DNA of 64,000 nucleotides from Adiantum capillus-veneris. Taxonomy: Eukaryota; Streptophyta; Polypodiopsida; Polypodiales; Pteridaceae. Positions 61,733 through 64,000 of the stretch are shown here, piece by piece (the first letter of the stretch is position 1; each line of letters begins with the position of its first letter). A program made the position numbers and the translations under genes. The stretch covers positions 23,676,491 through 23,740,490 of the forward strand of contig CM043942.1 in NCBI GenBank assembly GCA_014529385.2. The letters are read 5' to 3'. The notes beneath the pieces are model-generated. The model had not been told where the DNA came from. It did no database searches and was given only the letters and a program-made list of their open reading frames with translations.

Positions 61733-64000
61733 ACAAAATAAGGATCAGCCAACTACCATCCTTAGCCTTCTTTGTATATAGACAGTGATCGAACTCACTA
61801 CGTTTGTAGCCTTGAGAAAGCATAAACTTGTGGAATTTATGGTACCATGCCCTCGGTGATTGTTTTAAGCCATAAAGACTCTTTAACAACTGGCATACCC
61901 AATCTTCCTTGCCTTTCTCAACAAACCCTTCTGGCTGCTGCATGTAAATTTCCACATCTAAATCACCATGCAAGAACGCTGTCTTGACATCCATTTGGTG
62001 CAACACCAAATCTAATATGGCAACCAATGCAAGAAAGCATCTCAATGTAGTCATCTTGACCACCGGAGAGAAGACTTCATCAAGGTCAATGCCTTGTTCT
62101 TGCTTAAAGCCCTTGGCAACAAGCCGTGCTTTGTACTTTGGCTGACTATCATGAGCGGTGATCTTATATTTGTAAACCCATTTACAAGGTAGAGCCTTTT
62201 TGCCCCATGGTAATTTAACTAGCTTCCATGTCTGGTTTTTATGCAGAGCTGTCATCTCGGATTGCATGGCCAATTGCCAATTCCCGGAGTCCTTCATTTG
62301 CACTGCTTCCTTGTAACATGAAGGCTCATTGCAATCAGTCAACATGACATAATTCATAGATGGAACAAACCTATCAGGAGGTCGCGTGACACGTCCAGAT
62401 CTACGCACAATAGGTGGCTCAGGCTCAGCCACAACCTGTGGTTCGACTCTATCCTGTCCTTGCTCCTCTTGAGCCCTGACATTTTGTCTTGCACGTACAG
62501 GTCCATCTTCTTGGAAGACAACTCTTCTAATCTCCTGAACCCTCTCTGGTTTAGAATGATATTTGGATTGATTAAAGTGAACATCATTGCTGTGGAAAAC
62601 CTTTCTGGATTCGGGATCCCAAAGTCTGTACCCCATCTCACCCGAATTACCATAGCCTAGAAAGATGCACTTTCTACTCTTTGGCTCAAGTTTGTTCCTA
62701 AATTCCTTTGCAACGTGAGTATATGCCTCACAGCCAAAGACTCTGAGATGCTTGTATGAGGGCACCTTGCCTGACCATACCATCTCTGACACTGAATCCT
62801 TCTGCAAAACCTTGCTAGGAGATCTATTTACAAGATGAACAGCTGTTGATACAGCTTCAGCCCAAAACCCATTTGGCAGCTGTGCATTAGACAACATACT
62901 TGTGACCTTCTCTTGTATGGTCCTATTTATCCTCTCAGCAACACCATTTTGAGGAGGATTGTAAGGAGCAGTAAGTTCACGTTTTATACCTTTTGACTCA
63001 CAAAAGTCGTGAAAGGCCTTTGAAACATACTCTCCACCATTGTCAGTGCGTAAGCATTTAAGCTTCTTGCCACTCTGATTCTCCACAAGTGTCACAAACG
63101 TTTTGAAAACACTAAACGCTTCATCCTTGTGCTTGAGAAAGTAAAGCCATACTTTCCTCGAGTAATCATCTATAAATGTCATAAAGTAAGAAGCTCCCCC
63201 TAGAGATAGGTTAGGCATAGGTCCACACAAATCACTATGAACAAGTGCCAACTGTGTATCTCTTCTACTGCTTCTATGCTTATGCGGTTGCTGTGTTTGC
63301 TTACCATACAGACAATGTTCACAGAATTCAAAATCATTAAATGAAAAGCCAGGCACATAACCAGAACGAGACAAGATTTCCATTTCCTTCTTGGACATAT
63401 GTCCTAACCGGCTATGCCACAAAGAAACGTTCGGCTGCTCGGTTACATTGATTACATTTTTAGAGACATTTGATACATAAATCATGTAAAGTCCTCTAGA
63501 CTTTACTCCATGTGCTACTGTCATAGAACCCTTGGATATCTTCCACATGTTCTGTCCAAAAGTGGTGACGTAGCCAGCATCATCAAGTAAACCTGTGCTG
63601 ATCAAGCTCTTTGTAATTGCGGTAACATGTCTCACATTCTTCAACGTGAAAGAAGAGCCATTCTGAAACTTCAATTGAACATCTCCAACACCTAAGATCT
63701 CACATGTCTGCCCATTGCCTAGCCGAACATGATCTTTAGTGGTCACATAAGAGGTAAACCACTCCTTGTTTGGAGACACATGAAGTGATGCCCCTGAGTC
63801 TATGATCCAGTCACTCAGTGCATTTCCATCAGATGCTGTAAGAAGAGCTGAGTCCATTGTATTCTTCAAGAAGTAGATGTCTCCTGACACTAGACTGTCA
63901 GCCTCTGCAACATTGTTTGTCACATTTATTTCTTGAATCTTCACTGAGGACTTGTTCTTCTCACCATGGTCTTCAGCTTTCTCTTTGCCTTTTTCTGCTT
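61701..64000 (-). pseudogene. Second copia: Gag end, protease, integrase and RT up to YVDD, open to the window edge
   Basis: One uninterrupted frame of more than 760 codons enters from outside the window. Protease motif DSGASLHV; integrase zinc site (WHSRLGHMSKKEME ... CEHCLYGK); catalytic core HSDLCGP, RTDNGGEYVS and NGVAERINRT; RT with CKWVYKYKI, QMDVKTAFLHGDL, PEGFVEKG and SPRAWYHKF. It ends with LILYVDD and then a frameshifted KDGKIV and stop, caused by the local deletion and repeat. Up to that point it looks undamaged, better than the first copia. Confidence 0.92.

Larger units (their letters stand above)
60440..64000 (-). mobile_element. Second Ty1/copia element, 3' part, running off the window
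   Basis: On the - strand protease, integrase, RT and RNase H are followed by a polypurine tract (60692-60702) and the 3' LTR start (TGTTGGGG, right edge at 60691). It is of the same family as the element at 4747-10063 by protein similarity throughout. The LTR is unlike the first one beyond TGTT. Its far end cannot be fixed because the 5' LTR is outside the window; 60440 is a rough limit. Confidence 0.88.

Noticed and set aside
1-64000. CRISPR array, operons, tRNA or rRNA genes
   Set aside because: No regular repeat-spacer pattern, no bacterial gene organisation, and no cloverleaf or rRNA motif noticed. The TGGTATCAGAGC sites are retroelement primer sites, not tRNA genes.

Overview
The window looks like nuclear DNA from a land plant with a large, retrotransposon-rich genome. 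A fern or another non-flowering vascular plant is my guess, but the sequence alone does not settle this. It holds one recognisable host gene, the 3' half of an SCD1-like gene (DENN domain and WD40-repeat protein), on the + strand. I assembled 17 coding exons by splice sites, phase and family similarity. They run from 15569 to 45647, total 1956 nt (651 codons plus a TGA stop), and encode the middle region and all eight C-terminal WD40 units. The N-terminal DENN part is not in the window. The 5' flank (1-15568) is almost entirely transposon, so the preceding intron is probably at least 15.5 kb long.

Layout. 1-3929: a non-autonomous LTR element on the - strand (LTRs, PBS, PPT, one acidic coiled-coil ORF). 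3930-15268: an old, decayed Ty3/gypsy element on the + strand. It is interrupted by a young Ty1/copia element (4747-10063, perfect 5-bp target duplication) and by a reversed solo LTR (about 12884-14170), and it ends in a duplicated LTR-like unit. 15569-20604: nine SCD1 exons. 20605-42809: one 22.2-kb intron that splits the first WD40 blade and holds a three-level nest. A chromodomain gypsy element (22320-42040) carries an L1-type LINE (22740-34339) in its 5' LTR, and the LINE ORF2 carries a gag-protease-only gypsy element (27971-33893). 42810-45647: the last eight exons, with stop codon and AATAAA.

45861-57865: a head-to-tail series of 5'-truncated or decayed LINE copies of a second family. 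They share a conserved 3' end followed by (ATTTC)n/(CT)n microsatellite rather than poly(A). Two solo LTRs (49905-51498 and 52081-52595) and a small inverted-repeat element (56837-57295) are inserted in them. 57866-60440: AT-rich DNA without genes, containing a clean hAT-type MITE with an 8-bp target duplication. About 60440-64000: the 3' half of a second copia element on the - strand, running off the window edge.

No rRNA, tRNA, CRISPR or bacterial-type features were seen. All element proteins carry stops, frameshifts or deletions, except short stretches. The most interesting material is structural: the nested intron with recoverable insertion sites, an apparent GC-AG intron in SCD1, a perfect 47-bp palindrome, a telomere-length heptamer minisatellite inside a retroelement, the LINE array with CT tails, and an LTR with regularly spaced ATTGG/CCAAT pairs.
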